Origin: Rhodospirillaceae bacterium
GTDB taxonomy: Bacteria > Pseudomonadota > Alphaproteobacteria > GCA-2731375
DNA: 64,000 nucleotides
Direction of reading: 5' to 3'
Assembly: GCA_018701215.1 (NCBI GenBank)
Contig: JABIWH010000007.1
Span: forward strand, 62,001-126,000
Shown here: positions 26,284 through 35,009 of the stretch, one piece after another
Layout: every line of letters starts with the position of its first letter
Position numbering within the stretch: the stretch's first letter is position 1
Made by a program: the position numbers and the translations under genes
The notes under the pieces: model-generated
Databases searched by the model: none
Told to the model about the DNA's origin: nothing
Seen by the model: the letters and a program-made list of their open reading frames with translations, nothing else

Positions 26284-26294
26284 GGGTAGCCGCT

Positions 26295-28490
26295 TTGCGC
26301 AACGAACCAAATATCACGCCCGAACAGGTCGCCGAACATGGCCTCACCCAGGATGAATACCAGACCATCCTGCACGTTCTGGGGCGGGAGCCGAACCTGA
26401 CCGAGCTGGGCATCTTCTCGGTCATGTGGTCCGAGCATTGTTCCTACAAATCCTCCAAATTCTGGCTCAAGACCCTACCGACGGAAGCTCCCTGGGTGAT
26501 CTGCGGCCCTGGCGAGAACGCCGGCGTGGTGGATATTGGCGAGGGCAAGGCGGCCATCTTCAAGATGGAAAGCCACAACCACCCATCCTTCATCGAACCC
26601 TACCAGGGCGCGGCAACCGGCGTGGGCGGTATCCTGCGCGATGTCTTCACCATGGGCGCCAGACCCATCGCCAATATGAACGCGCTGCGTTTCGGCGCGC
26701 CGAAGGATGCCAAGACCCGTCATCTGGTCTCAGGCGTGGTCGCCGGCGTGGGCGGCTATGGCAACTGTGTCGGCGTGCCTACCGTGGGCGGCGAGGTCAA
26801 TTTTGACGCTGCCTATAATGGTAATATTCTGGTCAACGCCATGACGGTGGGTCTGGCGGATGCGGATCGGATTTTTTATTCCGCCGCCGCCGGGATCGGC
26901 AACCCCGTGGTCTATGTGGGGTCCAAAACCGGACGCGACGGCATTCACGGCGCCACCATGGCCTCGGCTGAATTCGACGATGCCACGGAAGAAAAGCGTC
27001 CCACGGTACAGGTCGGTGACCCGTTCACGGAAAAGCTGTTGATCGAGGCCTGTCTGGAGCTAATGGCGACGGATACCATCGTGGCGATCCAGGACATGGG
27101 CGCGGCGGGGTTGACCTGTTCATCGGTGGAAATGGCGGACAAGGGCGGCGTCGGCTTCGATTTGGATATCGACAAGGTGCCCCAACGCGAAGAGGGCATG
27201 ACACCATACGAGGTCATGCTGTCGGAAAGTCAGGAGCGCATGTTGATCGTGCTGCGCCCCGGAACAGAGGCTCAGGCGCAAGCCATTTTTGACAAATGGC
27301 AGTTGGATTTCGCCGTGGTCGGCCATGTCAGCGATACCGGCCGCTTCACGGGCCGGGTGGATGGCGAGGTGGTTTTCGACATTCCCGTCCGCCCCCTGGT
27401 GGAAGAAAGCCCGGAATACGAACGCCCCTGGGTCAAGCCGGCGGCACCTGCCCCGACCGCGCCCGTAACGGCACCCATGGGCCATATGGAAGCCCTGCAA
27501 AGCCTGCTCGCCGGGCCCGATCTGTCATCCCGCCGCTGGGTTTGGGAGCAATACGACCATACCGTCATGGCCGATACCGTACGCAAGCCGGGTGGAGACG
27601 CGGCCATCGTGCGCATTCATGGCTCCGGCCGCGGCCTGGCCATCGCCACGGACTGCACGCCGCGTTATTGCCGGGCCGAACCGCACCAGGGCGGCGCCCA
27701 GGCGGTGGCGGAGGTCTGGCGCAACATCACCGCGGTAGGCGCCAGGCCCCTGGCGATCACCGATTGTTTGAATTTCGGCAATCCCGAACGGCCCGAGATC
27801 ATGGGCGAGTTTGTGGGCTGTATCCAGGGCATGGGCGAAGCCTGCCGCGCCCTGGATTTTCCCGTGGTCTCGGGCAATGTCTCGCTTTACAACGAGACCC
27901 ATGGCCAGGCCATCCTGCCCACCCCGGCGATCGGCGGCATCGGGATTTTGGATGATTTGGAACGCCATGCCGATCTGGCCCTGCGCCGGCAAGACGACAT
28001 CCTCATTCTGATTGGCGGGACCGCCGGCCATTTGGGCCAGTCGATCTATCTGCGGCACTTGCTGGGCCGTAGCGACGGACCGCCGCCCCCCGTTGATCTG
28101 GCGGCGGAACAGCGCAACGGCAACTTCGTCCGGGAGCTGATCACGGAAAGCCGGGTTGATACCTGTCACGATCTTTCCGACGGCGGCTTGTTGGTCGCGG
28201 CGGCGGAAATGGCCATGGCGGGCGATATCGGTCTGGAACTGAGCGGCCCGGACGAGGCGGGCTATTGGTTCGGCGAGGATCAGGGGCGATACCTCATCGC
28301 CGTGCCGGCAGGAGAAGCCGCCGAGATACTGCAAAAAGCCGCGCAAGCCCAGGTACCGGCAGAAAAACTGGGCCGCTCGGGCGGCGGGACGTTGACCCTG
28401 AACGCCGGCGCGCCTATATCGTTATCAGAGCTGCGCCGTACGCACGAGGCTTGGCTGCCCGATTTTATGCGTAATGACTTACATGAGTAA
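26295..28490 (+). CDS. purL: FGAM synthase, PurL subunit (short form)
   Basis: A 731-residue ATP-dependent synthase that converts FGAR to FGAM. It has the short-form hallmarks: S-V-M-W-S-E-H-C-S-Y-K-S-S (active-site His region, about 37-49), M-E-S-H-N-H-P-S (about 93-100), G-G-I-L-R-D, and in the second half V-S-G-N-V-S-L-Y-N-E-T. Long-form PurL (about 1300 aa) includes the glutaminase; this one does not, in keeping with separate purS and purQ. The start is TTG 26295, an uncommon but plausible choice just after purQ; no in-frame ATG fits the family N terminus better. Confidence 0.97.
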   Translation: MRNEPNITPEQVAEHGLTQDEYQTILHVLGREPNLTELGIFSVMWSEHCSYKSSKFWLKTLPTEAPWVICGPGENAGVVDIGEGKAAIFKMESHNHPSFIEPYQGAATGVGGILRDVFTMGARPIANMNALRFGAPKDAKTRHLVSGVVAGVGGYGNCVGVPTVGGEVNFDAAYNGNILVNAMTVGLADADRIFYSAAAGIGNPVVYVGSKTGRDGIHGATMASAEFDDATEEKRPTVQVGDPFTEKLLIEACLELMATDTIVAIQDMGAAGLTCSSVEMADKGGVGFDLDIDKVPQREEGMTPYEVMLSESQERMLIVLRPGTEAQAQAIFDKWQLDFAVVGHVSDTGRFTGRVDGEVVFDIPVRPLVEESPEYERPWVKPAAPAPTAPVTAPMGHMEALQSLLAGPDLSSRRWVWEQYDHTVMADTVRKPGGDAAIVRIHGSGRGLAIATDCTPRYCRAEPHQGGAQAVAEVWRNITAVGARPLAITDCLNFGNPERPEIMGEFVGCIQGMGEACRALDFPVVSGNVSLYNETHGQAILPTPAIGGIGILDDLERHADLALRRQDDILILIGGTAGHLGQSIYLRHLLGRSDGPPPPVDLAAEQRNGNFVRELITESRVDTCHDLSDGGLLVAAAEMAMAGDIGLELSGPDEAGYWFGEDQGRYLIAVPAGEAAEILQKAAQAQVPAEKLGRSGGGTLTLNAGAPISLSELRRTHEAWLPDFMRNDLHE

Positions 28491-28506
28491 CGACTGAATA
28501 CCTACG

Positions 28507-28548
28507 TCTGAACACTTAAGACTGAACACTTAAGACTGAACGCTGGAG
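28507..28548 (+). repeat. Three tandem 14-bp repeats between purL and bolA
   Basis: Three consecutive 14-base units start at 28507, 28521 and 28535. The first two differ only at the first base (T/A-CTGAACACTTAAG); the third diverges in its second half (ACTGAACGCTGGAG), where it supplies the GGAG ribosome site of bolA. A partial GACTGAA also occurs at 28493. Confidence 0.75.
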
Positions 28549-28556
28549 ATACGCAT

Positions 28557-28799
28557 ATGGCCATGGATGCCGCCGAGATCGAACAATTGATCAAGGAAAG
28601 CATTACTGACGCGCAAGTCACCATCGAAGATTTGCGCGGTGATGGCGACCATTACGCCGCCATGGTGGTCTCTGCCGCGTTCGAGGGTAAGTCCCGCGTG
28701 CAACAGCACCAGATGGTTTATCAGGCCCTGCAAGGACGCATGGGCGGGCAATTACATGCCCTGGCCCTGCAAACCGCCGTCCCGGGGGCGGATAGTTAA
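28557..28799 (+). CDS. bolA: BolA-family protein
   Basis: This 80-residue protein has the BolA fold: helix with I-E-Q-L-I-K-E-S, the V-T-I-E-D-L-R-G-D-G-D-H-Y strand-loop, A-A-M-V-V-S-A-A-F-E-G-K-S-R-V-Q-Q-H-Q-M-V-Y and a final L-H-A-L-A-L-Q-T strand. The conserved His residues in D-H-Y and Q-H-Q can bind a shared 2Fe-2S cluster with a CGFS glutaredoxin, which is encoded next. The pair acts in iron-sulfur trafficking. It is of the short YrbA/IbaG-like type. Confidence 0.92.
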   Translation: MAMDAAEIEQLIKESITDAQVTIEDLRGDGDHYAAMVVSAAFEGKSRVQQHQMVYQALQGRMGGQLHALALQTAVPGADS

Positions 28800-28867
28800 G
28801 GGCCGACAATTCGACAAATTTCAAACGGTGGCCGTGGGGTGCCACCCGAACCCGAAGGAACCAGACT

Positions 28868-29206
28868 ATGAGCGACAATCCAGTTTTCGACACCATTCAG
28901 GGCGAAATCGACACCAATGACGTGGTGCTGTTCATGAAGGGCACGCCGGTATTTCCGCAATGCGGCTTTTCCTCCATGGTGGTACAGGTGTTGAGCCACG
29001 TTGGCGTCAAGTTCAAGGGTATTGATGTTCTGGCTGACGATGCGGTGCGCAACGGCATCAAGGAATTCTCCAACTGGCCGACCATCCCGCAGCTCTACAT
29101 CAAGGGCGAATTCGTCGGCGGCTGCGATATCATCCGCGAAATGTTCGAAGCGGGCGAGTTGCAGGAGACCTTGAAGGCCAAGGGCGTCGAAACCGAAGCG
29201 GCATAG
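28868..29206 (+). CDS. grxD: Monothiol CGFS glutaredoxin
   Basis: A 112-residue Grx4-type protein. The C-G-F-S active site is at 32-35 in V-F-P-Q-C-G-F-S, preceded by the K-G-T-P loop (24-27) and followed by W-P-T-I-P-Q-L-Y-I and G-G-C-D-I glutathione-binding segments. It carries and transfers 2Fe-2S clusters, often as a complex with BolA. It follows bolA in a conserved alphaproteobacterial arrangement. GGTGGC/GCCACC (28827-28832, 28841-28846) can form a small hairpin in the 68-base spacer. Confidence 0.95.
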   Translation: MSDNPVFDTIQGEIDTNDVVLFMKGTPVFPQCGFSSMVVQVLSHVGVKFKGIDVLADDAVRNGIKEFSNWPTIPQLYIKGEFVGGCDIIREMFEAGELQETLKAKGVETEAA

Positions 29207-29220
29207 GGCAGATCCAGGCC

Positions 29221-29586
29221 ATGACCGCGCCGGCCAAAGCTCCGGCTCCCGCCGCTATTCAGGACTATCACGCGCATATTTATTTTGACGCCGATAGCCG
29301 GGAGCCCGCGCTCGCCTTGCGTGAGGAGATCGAAGCCAATTTCAATATTGAAATGGGCCGCTGGCACGAAAAAATGGTCGGGCCACACCCGCGGTGGAGC
29401 TATCAGGTCAAGTTCCGCTCGGATGCCTTTGCCACTTTGGTTCCCTGGCTGATGCTGAACCGCCGTGGCCTGACGGTGTTTCTGCATCCCAATACCGGCC
29501 GCGACCTGGAAGACCATCGCGACTGGCCCGTCTGGATGGGTGAAATGCTGCCCCTGAAATTGAGTTTATTCGAAGACAAGCAGTAG
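29221..29586 (+). CDS. DOPA 4,5-dioxygenase family protein
   Basis: This 121-residue protein matches the DOPA_dioxygen family (PF08883): I-Q-D-Y-H-A-H-I-Y-F-D near the N terminus, then M-V-G-P-H-P-R-W-S-Y-Q-V-K-F, V-P-W-L-M-L-N-R-R-G-L-T-V-F-L-H-P-N-T-G and D-H-R-D-W-x-V-W-M-G. The His residues in Y-H-A-H, G-P-H-P and L-H-P are candidate metal ligands. Plant and fungal relatives cleave DOPA extradiol; the bacterial substrate is generally unknown. It starts 14 bases after grxD and may be the last gene of the pur operon transcript. Confidence 0.88.
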   Translation: MTAPAKAPAPAAIQDYHAHIYFDADSREPALALREEIEANFNIEMGRWHEKMVGPHPRWSYQVKFRSDAFATLVPWLMLNRRGLTVFLHPNTGRDLEDHRDWPVWMGEMLPLKLSLFEDKQ

Positions 29587-29633
29587 TCCCAAGCAAGCCA
29601 CGCGGACTGCAGCTCAATAGCCGAAAACCGCCA

Positions 29634-30764
29634 TCATTCCAGAGCGGCCAGTAATGCCTCCGTGTGCTCCCCCAGCCCAGGCGCCGAGGGGACAACGCCA
29701 ACCGTGCCGTCGCCGAATTTAAAGGGCGGATTGGGCACCAGGAAACCGCCGTCCGCATCGTCCACCTTCGCCATCACGCCGCGGGCCACGCTTTGCGGAT
29801 CGGTCATGGCCTCGCCCACGGTTCTATAGCGTGAACAGGGCACGCCGGCGGCGATCAATTGATCCTCGCAATCGCGGGCGGTCCGGGTGGAGGTCCAGCT
29901 TTCCATACAATCGACCACCTCCCCCCAGTGCTCGCGCCGGTCGGGGGCGGTAATGAAACGGGGATCGGTTTTCCATTCCGGATGGCCCATGGCATCCGCC
30001 ATGTCCTCGAATATTCGCTGACCAATGGGCGTGACGATGACGAAGCCATCCAGGGCGGCGGTCGGCGGATACAAGATGCGCGCCGGCGCATCCGGGAACT
30101 GCGCCAGCTGGCATTCATAAACCAGCAGATTAATCACCGAGTCCATCAACGCCACATCAACGAACTGGCCAACGCCATTGCGTTCCTTGCCCAAGAGAGC
30201 CGTCTGAATGGCGCCAAAAGCAAAAATCGCGGACATCACATCCGCCGTGTAGACACCGCATTTTTCCGGCCGGGTTAATTCGTCCTGATACTGCAACTGC
30301 GCCATGTCCAGGCCGCTGCCCGCATGGATCATGGGCGCATACGCCGGCTCCATGGCGCGCGGGCCGGTCTGGCCAAAGCCGGATATGGCACAATAGATCA
30401 GATCGGGATGATCCACGGCTAGCGTCGCATAGTCGAGGCCAAGGCGCTTCATCACACCGGGGCGAAAATTCTCCACCACCACATCGGCGCTGGCGATCAA
30501 TTTCCTGGCCGCGGATAGGCCATCTTCACTACGCAAATCCAGCACGGCGCTTTTCTTACCGCAATTAAGATGTGCGAAATATGAGCTGGCGCCATCGCTG
30601 ATAGGCGGCACGGCACGAATAAGATCGCCGGTTTCGGACTCGATCTTAATGACCTCGGCACCGCAGTCGGATAGCAAACGGGTACAATAGGGACCGGCGA
30701 TCACGGTGGTGAAATCAATCACACGGATCCCCGCCATTGGTGCAGTCGGCATGTTGTTACTCAT
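29634..30764 (-). CDS. Class III CoA transferase (CaiB/BaiF family)
   Basis: A 376-residue protein beginning A-G-I-R-V-I-D-F-T-T-V-I-A-G-P, followed by V-I-K-I-E, S-A-V-L-D-L-R and V-E-N-F-R-P-G. The catalytic Asp is in Y-T-A-D-V-M-S-A (about residue 174). It transfers CoA between carboxylates; the acids involved are unknown. GGAGG directly abuts ATG 30764 and lies 12 bases before the next in-frame ATG, so the true start is slightly uncertain. It converges on the DOPA dioxygenase gene. Confidence 0.9.
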   Translation of the reverse strand: MSNNMPTAPMAGIRVIDFTTVIAGPYCTRLLSDCGAEVIKIESETGDLIRAVPPISDGASSYFAHLNCGKKSAVLDLRSEDGLSAARKLIASADVVVENFRPGVMKRLGLDYATLAVDHPDLIYCAISGFGQTGPRAMEPAYAPMIHAGSGLDMAQLQYQDELTRPEKCGVYTADVMSAIFAFGAIQTALLGKERNGVGQFVDVALMDSVINLLVYECQLAQFPDAPARILYPPTAALDGFVIVTPIGQRIFEDMADAMGHPEWKTDPRFITAPDRREHWGEVVDCMESWTSTRTARDCEDQLIAAGVPCSRYRTVGEAMTDPQSVARGVMAKVDDADGGFLVPNPPFKFGDGTVGVVPSAPGLGEHTEALLAALE

Positions 30765-30852
30765 CCTCCAAAAACGCGGTAAGTCGATCTATTGGTTGGC
30801 AAATTTCCGCCCATAGTACGCCACCTGACAAGACAGCGGAAGTGAGCTCACT

Positions 30853-31887
30853 TTAAGGTTCCACCCAGTGCTGCAATTGCGGACCATAGGCGAAAATGGC
30901 CGGGGTGCCGCCAGTGTGCAGGAACAGAACGTTGCCACCCTCGGGCAAGGTTCTGTTCGCGGCCAATGCCATCAGCCCGGCCATTGTCTTGCCGGTATAG
31001 ACCGGGTCCAGGAACAGACCCTCGCAGCGCGCGGCCAGTACGATGGCATCCGCCGTGGCCGGGTTCAATTGGCCATAGCCGGGCGCCAAAACCCCATCGA
31101 ACAGTTTTATGTCCTGTTCCGAAACCATCGCCTTCAAGCCAAGCATACTGGCCAGTTCAGCGCACTGCAGGGCGATCCGCACCGCCTGTGCCTGCGCATG
31201 CCGGCGCACACAGACGCCATGTACCGCCATGCCCTGGCCCAGAGCACGCAAACCGAACAACAGGCCCGCGTGGCTAAAGCCGCTACCAGAACCCATGACG
31301 ATGGCGTCGATGCTGGTGCCGCTGGCTTGCAGCTGCGCCACGATCTCGCCCGCCGCCAGGACATAACCCAACGCACCAAGCGGCGGATGGCCGGGGGCAA
31401 GGGGGATCACATAAGGCCGGCGCCCCTCGGCCCGCAGGCCTTCGGCAATGGCCTGCACCGCCTTGTCGGCGCCTTCCTCGTCCTCGCCCGAGGGATAAGC
31501 ATAGCGATGCACACCCAGCAAATCACCCAACAGAATGTTGCCTGAATGACGGTAGGTGGCATCCACGTCCGGCACCCGTTCTTCCGACTGGACATGCATA
31601 TCCATGCCCAGACGGGCGGCGGCGGCGGCGGCGACACGGACATAGTTAGATTGTACCGCACCGGTAATGACGATGGTATCGGCGCCCTGGGCCTGGGCCG
31701 CGCCAAAGTAAAATTCCAACTGCCGGGTCTTGTTGCCGCCAAAGGCCAGACCGGTCAAATCATCCCGCTTCACCGACAGGTTCAGGCCAAGCTCCGCCGA
31801 CAGCCTTGGCATGGGCTGTATCACCGTCGGCAGCACCGAGAGCGGGACACGGGGATATTCCGATAAGCGGCCAAATTTAGTGCTCAT
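30853..31887 (-). CDS. D-cysteine desulfhydrase / ACC deaminase family PLP enzyme
   Basis: A 344-residue PLP enzyme. The Schiff-base lysine K53 is in F-G-G-N-K-T-R-Q-L-E, preceded by L-S-V-K-R-D-D-L-T-G-L-A, as in D-cysteine desulfhydrase (DcyD) and 1-aminocyclopropane-1-carboxylate deaminase. The phosphate loop G-S-G-S-G-F-S-H-A-G-L is near 190 and L-H-T-G-G-T-P-A-I near the C terminus. These two activities cannot be separated by eye. ATG 31887 is chosen because the homologous region starts there; the longer frame to 32010 adds unrelated sequence. Confidence 0.87.
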   Translation of the reverse strand: MSTKFGRLSEYPRVPLSVLPTVIQPMPRLSAELGLNLSVKRDDLTGLAFGGNKTRQLEFYFGAAQAQGADTIVITGAVQSNYVRVAAAAAARLGMDMHVQSEERVPDVDATYRHSGNILLGDLLGVHRYAYPSGEDEEGADKAVQAIAEGLRAEGRRPYVIPLAPGHPPLGALGYVLAAGEIVAQLQASGTSIDAIVMGSGSGFSHAGLLFGLRALGQGMAVHGVCVRRHAQAQAVRIALQCAELASMLGLKAMVSEQDIKLFDGVLAPGYGQLNPATADAIVLAARCEGLFLDPVYTGKTMAGLMALAANRTLPEGGNVLFLHTGGTPAIFAYGPQLQHWVEP

Positions 31888-32090
31888 TACGCAAATACTT
31901 CCAACAGTTCGTTTTTCGACGCCATGCTTTTCATGGGGCAAGAATAACTTGCAAATTGAAGCCTGTCTTGACGGATATCCGCGACGCCCGGGCACGTCGT
32001 GCAACGCCATGCCAACTCATACCAAGTTGCAGTGATAGGTACGTCAAGGCGGGGGAGCTGTTCCCACGGATGGTGACAGCAGTCTGATAC

Positions 32091-33410
32091 CTACGCCGTT
32101 GCGGACGTCTGGTCGGCGAGCGCCATTGTTCGCTCCTGGGGGAAGGTAATGATGACCCGGGTGCCCTGTCCCTTGTTGCTGTCGATCACCAGCACCGCCT
32201 GGTGCAGCTCGGCCAACGAGCGGGTCAAAGGCAGACCCAGACCGGTGCCTTGTGAAGGATTGGTCATCATTTCGCTCTCGACCTGCCCGAAAGGCAGGAG
32301 AGCAACTTCGATATCAGCCTCGTTCATTCCCTTGCCACTGTCTTCAACCGACAGGCAAATCCGGCCGTCCACCAAATCGGCACGTGCGATGACCAAACCA
32401 TCTTCGGTAAATTTCAGGGCGTTCGACAGCAAGTTCAACAGGATCTGCTTGATACGCAATTCATCGCCCATCAAGGGCGGTAAATCCGGTTCAACGCGCA
32501 CTGCCAGGTGGACCTTGGCATCCTGACCCGGCGGCCGGACAAGGGCGGCGGTGTCACTAATTAATTTGCCCAAATCCACGGCTGCTTCATGTAAGCGGAT
32601 CTCGCCTGCCTCGACCTTGGCGAGGTCAAGCACGTCATCAATGATCCGCAACAGGTGCTGACCACTATCGCCGACATAACCGGCATATTCACGATAACGG
32701 TCAGGCAACGGACCCAGGACTTGCTGCCGCATCATATCGGAGAAGCCGATAATCGCATTCAAAGGCGTCCGCAGCTCGTGGCTCATCTGGGCCAAAAAAA
32801 CCGATTTGGCATGATTGGCCGCCTCCGCCGCTTCCTTGGAATTGATCAGCGCGGATTCCGTGCGGTGCTTGACCATGGCAATGGCTGCCAAATGAGCTGC
32901 CCGCCGGGCCACCGCGAGTTCCATATCCGTTGGCGAGCGGACATCGCGGTAATACAAAGCGAAAGTCCCCAGCACCTGGCCCGTGGCATCCTTGATCGGC
33001 AACGACCAGCAGGCCGCCAGCCCGGCTTCGGTGATCAACGGCAAAAACGGCCGCCAAAATGGATGCTCGGGAATATTTTCCACGATAACCAGTTCGCCAC
33101 GAAAGGCCGCCGTCCCGCATGAGCCGACACCCTCGCCGATTTCCAGCTCGTCAATCGCGTCGTTATAAAAATCCGGCAGGCGATTTGGAGTTCTGGCCCG
33201 TAACTTGCCATCTTCCAAGGCCAATATGCTGCCGATCATGCCGGCGCATTGCTGTTCCGTTGTTCGCAGCAGAAGCGCAAGGATATCGGGTAACGGCTGG
33301 CCGGAGGCAATCGCCTCCAAGACCACCGTCTCGCCATGAGCCGGGTTCTCGCCCCAAGCCGCATGCCCACTCGCTCCATGCACAACCATATCCGCCAGCA
33401 AGGCCTTCAT
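32091..33410 (-). CDS. GAF-domain sensor histidine kinase
   Basis: A 439-residue cytosolic kinase. A GAF domain covers about 40-185 (E-G-V-G-S-C-G-T-A, W-S-L-P-I), the HisKA domain has H211 in Q-M-S-H-E-L-R-T-P-L-N-A-I, and the ATPase covers about 320-430 with the degenerate N box Q-I-L-L-N-L-L-S-N-A-L-K, D-S-G-K-G-M and G-T-G-L-G-L-P-L. No membrane segment is present, so it probably senses a cytosolic ligand or redox state. No response regulator is adjacent. GAGGAG lies six bases before ATG 33410. Confidence 0.92.
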   Translation of the reverse strand: MKALLADMVVHGASGHAAWGENPAHGETVVLEAIASGQPLPDILALLLRTTEQQCAGMIGSILALEDGKLRARTPNRLPDFYNDAIDELEIGEGVGSCGTAAFRGELVIVENIPEHPFWRPFLPLITEAGLAACWSLPIKDATGQVLGTFALYYRDVRSPTDMELAVARRAAHLAAIAMVKHRTESALINSKEAAEAANHAKSVFLAQMSHELRTPLNAIIGFSDMMRQQVLGPLPDRYREYAGYVGDSGQHLLRIIDDVLDLAKVEAGEIRLHEAAVDLGKLISDTAALVRPPGQDAKVHLAVRVEPDLPPLMGDELRIKQILLNLLSNALKFTEDGLVIARADLVDGRICLSVEDSGKGMNEADIEVALLPFGQVESEMMTNPSQGTGLGLPLTRSLAELHQAVLVIDSNKGQGTRVIITFPQERTMALADQTSATA

Positions 33411-33518
33411 GGCCTACTCCTCTTATGCGCCATAGGGTGCATGCTATAGATTAAGAAAATCTTTACCGTTGGAAACGGCTGTCGGATAATGCGTCGAAAC
33501 CGCGCGCTAATCGCCTTA

Positions 33519-34007
33519 TCAGGAAAAAAACATGCCGGCGAGCAGCTTATCAACGGTCTTGCCATCACTGGCCAAGGGCATGCCGACGCATTCGAACGTC
33601 AGCCAGTGTTTCTCCACGAACTCGGAATTTCCGAACCAGCGTAAGGGTTTCGCATTTTGCGCCGGCCAGACATACGCCGCGAGGAGATTTTCATGATTAT
33701 CGCCAGCATATATATCCTCGAAATAGAGGCCGGTAACATCCCGGTCCATCTTCTCGGTGATATGGGTGCCAACAAGGCGCCAGCGAAAGCGTAGCTGATC
33801 GCCTTTACGAACAACATCGGCGATTGCAATATAGGGCAGCAACCGCGCGTTCAGGTCCAGAGGGGAAAAGTCAGCGCGGGACGGCAGCCGGCTATCGACG
33901 CACAAACCCAACCAAAATTGGTATATTTCAGACAAAATCGGAGACTGTAGATTAGTTAAATCCGGGTCTCGTTTGATCAGGAAACGTGTACGGTCCGCCG
34001 CATTCAT
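33519..34007 (-). CDS. Single-domain PAS protein (PAS_5 type), second copy
   Basis: A protein of 162 residues (164 from a TTG at 34013). It shares with the protein at 263-760 the L-Q-S-P-I-L-S-E opening, L-P-S-R-A-D-F-S-P-L-D, L-L-P-Y-I, and L-R-F-R-W-R-L-V-G-T-H-I-T-E followed by D-R-D-V-T-G. It is a clear paralogue of the same length. It lies between a histidine kinase and a methyltransferase on the same strand, with 108 bases to the kinase start. No ligand is known. Confidence 0.8.
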   Translation of the reverse strand: MNAADRTRFLIKRDPDLTNLQSPILSEIYQFWLGLCVDSRLPSRADFSPLDLNARLLPYIAIADVVRKGDQLRFRWRLVGTHITEKMDRDVTGLYFEDIYAGDNHENLLAAYVWPAQNAKPLRWFGNSEFVEKHWLTFECVGMPLASDGKTVDKLLAGMFFS

Positions 34008-34116
34008 GCTCAATCACATCGCAACAAAACTACTCTCGGATCAGTAGCGTATAAATTACGCCTTTTCCACCATAATTTAGTCGCAAAATGCCTGCACTAT
34101 CCAATCCCCGGATGTT

Positions 34117-34941
34117 TTAGTCGCGCCGACAGAGAATTTCGATGGGCCGGGTGCGCCCTTCCATTTGATTGCGGGCTGCATTGCGGGCCTTCTCCTTGGC
34201 GTTTTCGCCCATGAGGATAAAATTGCCCAATCTTGGCGGGCCGTCCCGGCGTACCGCTTCCTTTTGCGCCTCGAAGAACTGGCGTACGGCGTCGCTATTA
34301 TCCTGCACGGAAACAATTTCGAAGCCCGCCTCGCGCAATGCCTCCACGGTCTGTTGCTCGCTCAACAAATGCGAATGCACACCATCGGAAGACCAAGGCG
34401 CTGGATAGATGACCTCGCCGCCATCGCCCAATGCCAATTCGGACAAAGCAAAGCCGCTGCCCGGGCGCAACACACGATAGGCCTCGCCGAATAACGCGGC
34501 CTTGTCGGCGATGTTCATGGAGACGTTCTGAGAATAGGCGGCGTCAAAGCGGCCATCGTCAAAGGGTAGATCCGTTGCGCTGGCCTGCTCAATGCTGATT
34601 TTATCCGCCAGGCCAACGGCGGTGTTCAGTCGTCGCGCGACGTCACAAAATTCGGCCGTCAGATCGATGCCGACCATACGGCAGCCGAAGGTGCGGGCAA
34701 AATAACGGGCGGGTCCGCCGATCCCACAGCCAATATCGAGGATTTCATGCTCCGGCGCCGGTGCCAGGCTAGCCGCCAAATCCGCCGTGGCCGCCAAACC
34801 GCGGCCATGAAAATGTTCCACCGGGTCAAGATCTTCCGGCTTCAGATTGGTCAGGTCGACACCCTCGGCCACCAGCGCATCGGTAATTTCCTGAAACAAA
34901 TCGCCCCGGCTATAATGCCGCTCTACTTCAATATCGGTCAT
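34117..34941 (-). CDS. Class I SAM-dependent methyltransferase
   Basis: A 274-residue protein. Motif I I-L-D-I-G-C-G-I-G-G-P-A-R-Y-F-A is at about 67-82 and the acidic ribose ligand in V-G-I-D-L follows near 95; D-L-P-F-D-D-G-R-F-D-A (motif II region) and the post-motif V-L-R-P-G-S-G-F-A-L-S-E are also present. The G-I-G-G-P-A-R form is shared with small-molecule and sterol/tocopherol-type methyltransferases. ATG 34941 has GAGAGGA six bases upstream. Substrate not predictable. The next gene, an SDR, is divergent. Confidence 0.85.
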   Translation of the reverse strand: MTDIEVERHYSRGDLFQEITDALVAEGVDLTNLKPEDLDPVEHFHGRGLAATADLAASLAPAPEHEILDIGCGIGGPARYFARTFGCRMVGIDLTAEFCDVARRLNTAVGLADKISIEQASATDLPFDDGRFDAAYSQNVSMNIADKAALFGEAYRVLRPGSGFALSELALGDGGEVIYPAPWSSDGVHSHLLSEQQTVEALREAGFEIVSVQDNSDAVRQFFEAQKEAVRRDGPPRLGNFILMGENAKEKARNAARNQMEGRTRPIEILCRRD

Positions 34942-35009
34942 CAAAAATCCTCTCCACGTTGGCGCATGATACCGCTATTCTGTAGCTAAACCAGCACAGG
35001 AGTATCGAG

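Noticed and set aside
28507..28548. Tandem repeats considered as a CRISPR fragment
   Set aside because: The units are contiguous without spacers and only 14 bases long, with no cas genes in the window.
29634..30764. Suspected loss of the catalytic Asp in this CoA transferase
   Set aside because: The Y-A-P-M-I-H segment lacks Asp, but the catalytic Asp of the family lies later and is present in Y-T-A-D-V-M-S.
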